Source: an uncultured Oscillospiraceae bacterium
Lineage (GTDB): Bacteria; Bacillota; Clostridia; Oscillospirales; Oscillospiraceae
Reading direction: 5' to 3'
Assembly (NCBI GenBank): GCA_934561515.1
Contig: CAKTGM010000048.1
Span: forward strand, 1-8,270
DNA: 8,270 nt
The translations under genes were made by a program, and so were the position numbers. The notes beneath the pieces are model-generated. The model did no database searches. It saw only the letters and a list, made by a program, of their open reading frames with translations, and had not been told where the DNA came from. Numbering within the stretch: position 1 is the stretch's first letter; the number at the start of each line of letters is the position of its first letter. Shown here piece by piece: positions 6,456-8,270 of the stretch.

Positions 6456-6484
6456 AAGAGACGCGGCCGAAAGCCGCGTCTCTT
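6456..6484. terminator. Hairpin between the convergent symporter and prfC genes
   Basis: A 12-bp perfect stem (AAGAGACGCGGC with GCCGCGTCTCTT, loop CGAAA) lies between the two stop codons, 43 nt after the symporter and 24 nt after prfC. Neither side has a long U run. The minus-strand exit (CTCTTTCGTT) is slightly the more T-rich. A bidirectional terminator is the likeliest reading. Confidence 0.75.
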
Positions 6485-6508
6485 ACTATATTATAATAGG
6501 TGTCCTTC

Positions 6509-8089
6509 TTACACGCTGAGCCAGTCGTCGAGCACGAGACCCTCGTTGTGCTTGGTGAGGAAGCCCACGCTCCACTCGCCTCCGAAGGCGATGAGCTTGC
6601 GCCCCTTGAAATCCTCGAGCACGCGGGAACCGGAGCAGAGCATCAGGTCCTTTACATCGCAGGGGCACTCGCGGATGAAGCGCAGATGCTCATAGGGAAG
6701 GCCGCTCATGCGAAGATCGACGCCGTACTCGTTTTTCATGCGGTATTCGAACACGTCAAATTGCAGCGTGCCGACCACGCCGACGACCACATCCTCAAAG
6801 CCGCTGTCGGGGATCTTGAAGATCTGGATCGCGCCCTCCTGCGCGATCTGCTCCACGCCCTTGACGAACTGCTTGCGCTTCATCGTGTCCTTGGGTGAGA
6901 CGAGCATGAAGTGCTCCGGCTCGAAGGTCGGGATGCCGGAGAAGCGAAACTTCTTGCCCGGCACGGTGATCGTGTCGCCGATGGAGAAGATGCCGGGGTC
7001 AAACACGCCGATGATGTCGCCCGCGTAGGCCTCGTCCACGATCTCGCGCTCGGCGGCCATCATCGTCTGCGGCTGGGAAAGGCGCATCTTGCGCCCGGAC
7101 TGCATATGGAAATACTCCGTGTCACGCTCAAACTTGCCCGAGCAGATGCGCATGAAGGCGAGGCGGTCGCGGTGGGCCTTGTTCATGTTGGCCTGAATCT
7201 TGAAGACGAAGGCGGAAAAATCGGGGGAGTAAACGTCCACCTCGCCGGAGTCGCTCACGCGCGGCAGCGGCGGCGTGGTCATCTCAAGGAAGGCATTCAG
7301 GAACGGCTCAACGCCGAAGTTCGTCAGCGCGCTGCCGAAGAAGACGGGGGAGAGCTTGCCTGCGCGCACAGCGTCCAGGTCAAAGTCGCGGCCTGCGCCG
7401 AGCAGCTCCACCTCGTCGGCGAGCGTGTCGCGCCGCTTTTGCCCCAGCATCTCAACGAGCGTGGGGGCGTCCAGCTCGATGGACGTAAGGCCGGCCTTTT
7501 TCGCGTGGCCCTCGTCGGTGAAGTGCAGGATGCAGTGCTGGTGGCGGTCGTACACGCCGAAAAATTCCTTGCCGCAGCCAATCGGCCAGTTGACGGGATA
7601 GGTGTCGATACCCAGCTCACGCTCGACCTCCTCGCAGAGCTCCAGCGGGTCGCGCGTTTCACGGTCCATCTTGTTGATGAAGGTGAAGATGGGGATGTTG
7701 CGCAGGGCACAGACCTTGAAGAGCTTGCGCGTCTGCGGCTCAACGCCCTTCGCGCCGTCGATGACCATCACGGCGCTGTCCGCCGCCATCAGCGTGCGGT
7801 AGGTGTCCTCGGAGAAGTCCTGATGGCCGGGGGTATCGAGAATGTTGATGCAGTAGCCGCCGTGCTGGAACTGCATGACGGACGATGTGACCGAAATGCC
7901 GCGCTGCTTTTCGATCTCCATCCAGTCGGACTTGGCCGCCCGCTCGCGCTTGCCCTTGACTTCGCCCGCCTGCGCGATCGCTCCGCCGTAAAGCAGGAAC
8001 TTTTCCGTCAGCGTGGTTTTACCGGCGTCCGGGTGCGAAATGATCGCAAACGTCCTGCGGCGGGAGATCTCTTCCTGTAAAGTGGCCAT
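6509..8089 (-). CDS. prfC: Peptide chain release factor 3 (RF3), translational GTPase
   Basis: 526 residues, matching the usual RF3 length. RF3 uses GTP to recycle RF1/RF2 from the ribosome after stop-codon hydrolysis and also takes part in post-peptidyl-transfer quality control in the cytoplasm. The GTPase motifs are complete: P-loop SHPDAGKTT (18-26), switch I RGISVTSS (63-70), DTPGHQDF (85-92), NKMD (139-142) and GSAL (252-255). Domain II follows at about 290-390, and the RF3-specific C-terminal domain (VGTLQFDVFEYRMKNEYGV) ends the protein. The 'RRRTFAIISHPDAGKTTLTE' start is diagnostic of PrfC rather than EF-G or LepA. The ATG at 8089 has AGGAGG five bases upstream. The gene is monocistronic, with its own promoters and a convergent neighbour. 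Nothing is missing. Confidence 0.97.
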   Translation of the reverse strand: MATLQEEISRRRTFAIISHPDAGKTTLTEKFLLYGGAIAQAGEVKGKRERAAKSDWMEIEKQRGISVTSSVMQFQHGGYCINILDTPGHQDFSEDTYRTLMAADSAVMVIDGAKGVEPQTRKLFKVCALRNIPIFTFINKMDRETRDPLELCEEVERELGIDTYPVNWPIGCGKEFFGVYDRHQHCILHFTDEGHAKKAGLTSIELDAPTLVEMLGQKRRDTLADEVELLGAGRDFDLDAVRAGKLSPVFFGSALTNFGVEPFLNAFLEMTTPPLPRVSDSGEVDVYSPDFSAFVFKIQANMNKAHRDRLAFMRICSGKFERDTEYFHMQSGRKMRLSQPQTMMAAEREIVDEAYAGDIIGVFDPGIFSIGDTITVPGKKFRFSGIPTFEPEHFMLVSPKDTMKRKQFVKGVEQIAQEGAIQIFKIPDSGFEDVVVGVVGTLQFDVFEYRMKNEYGVDLRMSGLPYEHLRFIRECPCDVKDLMLCSGSRVLEDFKGRKLIAFGGEWSVGFLTKHNEGLVLDDWLSV

Positions 8090-8122
8090 GGTTTCCTCCT
8101 GAAAATTACGAATGTATCGAAA

Positions 8123-8151
8123 AGTTTATCACAGCGCCTTTCGATTTGCAA
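8123..8151 (-). promoter_or_regulatory. Proximal promoter of prfC
   Basis: On the minus strand, TTGCAA (8151-8146) is followed by a 17-nt spacer and TAAACT (8128-8123), preceded by the TG of an extended -10 (TGATAAACT). Transcription would start near 8116, leaving a leader of roughly 27 nt to the prfC start. Confidence 0.55.
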
Positions 8152-8167
8152 CAAGTTCCTGCAAGAA

Positions 8168-8196
8168 AGTATAAAATTACCCTTGACAAAACGCAA
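8168..8196 (-). promoter_or_regulatory. Possible second, distal prfC promoter
   Basis: On the minus strand, TTGCGT (8196-8191) is followed by 17 nt and TATACT (8173-8168). The -10 is good and the -35 only moderate. It overlaps the opposite-strand tRNA promoter, so the two could compete for RNA polymerase. Confidence 0.35.
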
Positions 8197-8211
8197 ATCA
8201 TCTGCTATAGT
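8183..8211 (+). promoter_or_regulatory. Promoter of the tRNA-Gly gene
   Basis: A perfect TTGACA (8183-8188), a 17-nt spacer and TATAGT (8206-8211) place transcription start near 8218, only a few bases before the mature tRNA 5' end. Near-consensus boxes are typical of stable RNA promoters. Confidence 0.85.
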
Positions 8212-8223
8212 ACTAAATGTTCC

Positions 8224-8270
8224 GCGGGCGTAGCTCATCTGGTAGAGCGCCACCTTGCCAAGGTGGAGGT
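8224..8270 (+). tRNA. tRNA-Gly, anticodon GCC (5' 47 bases, cut by window end)
   Basis: The visible part has a seven-base acceptor strand GCGGGCG, T8 and A9, a D arm with GCTC/GAGC stem, and a perfect anticodon stem CCACC/GGTGG around loop TTGCCAA. Bases 34-36 read GCC, which decodes GGC and GGU glycine codons. The variable region, T arm and 3' acceptor strand lie outside the window. It is probably the first gene of a tRNA or single-tRNA unit driven by the promoter just upstream. Confidence 0.92.

Noticed and set aside
6911..8080. 389-codon plus-strand frame opposite prfC
   Set aside because: It is a mirror of the conserved RF3 coding sequence, with no domain or initiation signal.
8008..8253. 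81-codon minus-strand frame overlapping the tRNA and the prfC start
   Set aside because: It begins inside the tRNA-Gly gene, crosses three promoters and enters prfC in the wrong frame.

Overview
Organism. The window looks like a GC-rich, Gram-positive gut-type Clostridia bacterium (Oscillospiraceae-like). This is inferred from strong AGGAGG-type ribosome binding sites, sigma-A style promoters, the style of the InlB-repeat surface protein and GC-rich codon use. No marker in the window fixes the genus. Layout, left to right. (1) 1-3529, minus strand: the first 1176 codons of a very large secreted surface protein. It has a signal peptide, a chain of InlB/Flg_new and MucBP-like beta-repeat modules, and a YDG/MBG-like region with a 267-bp tandem repeat that runs off the left edge. 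No stop codon occurs in the window, so the C-terminus and any cell-wall anchor are not visible. (2) 3530-3867: its leader, with an extended -10 promoter, a class I cyclic-di-GMP riboswitch aptamer (GEMM-I) and a hairpin that buries the ribosome binding site and ends in six U just before the start codon. The terminator of the next gene is also here. (3) 3868-4704, minus: a secreted transglutaminase-like cysteine protein with an intact Cys-His-Asp triad. (4) 4705-5071: its own leader, with a consensus promoter and a second GEMM-I aptamer ending three bases from the ribosome binding site, followed by a divergent promoter for the next gene. (5) 5072-6412, plus: a glutamate-transporter-fold amino-acid:cation symporter with altered substrate-pocket residues. 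(6) A shared hairpin between convergent genes, then prfC (peptide chain release factor 3) at 6509-8089, minus. (7) 8090-8270: closely packed divergent promoters and the first 47 bases of a tRNA-Gly(GCC). How it fits together. The main point is that two neighbouring but separately transcribed secreted-protein genes, a giant adhesin-like protein and a transglutaminase-like enzyme, each carry their own c-di-GMP riboswitch. This suggests a small cell-surface regulon tied to the motile/sessile switch, comparable in logic to the c-di-GMP-controlled adhesins and PPEP-1 protease of Clostridioides difficile, but with a transglutaminase fold as the enzyme. The symporter, prfC and tRNA appear to be unrelated housekeeping neighbours.
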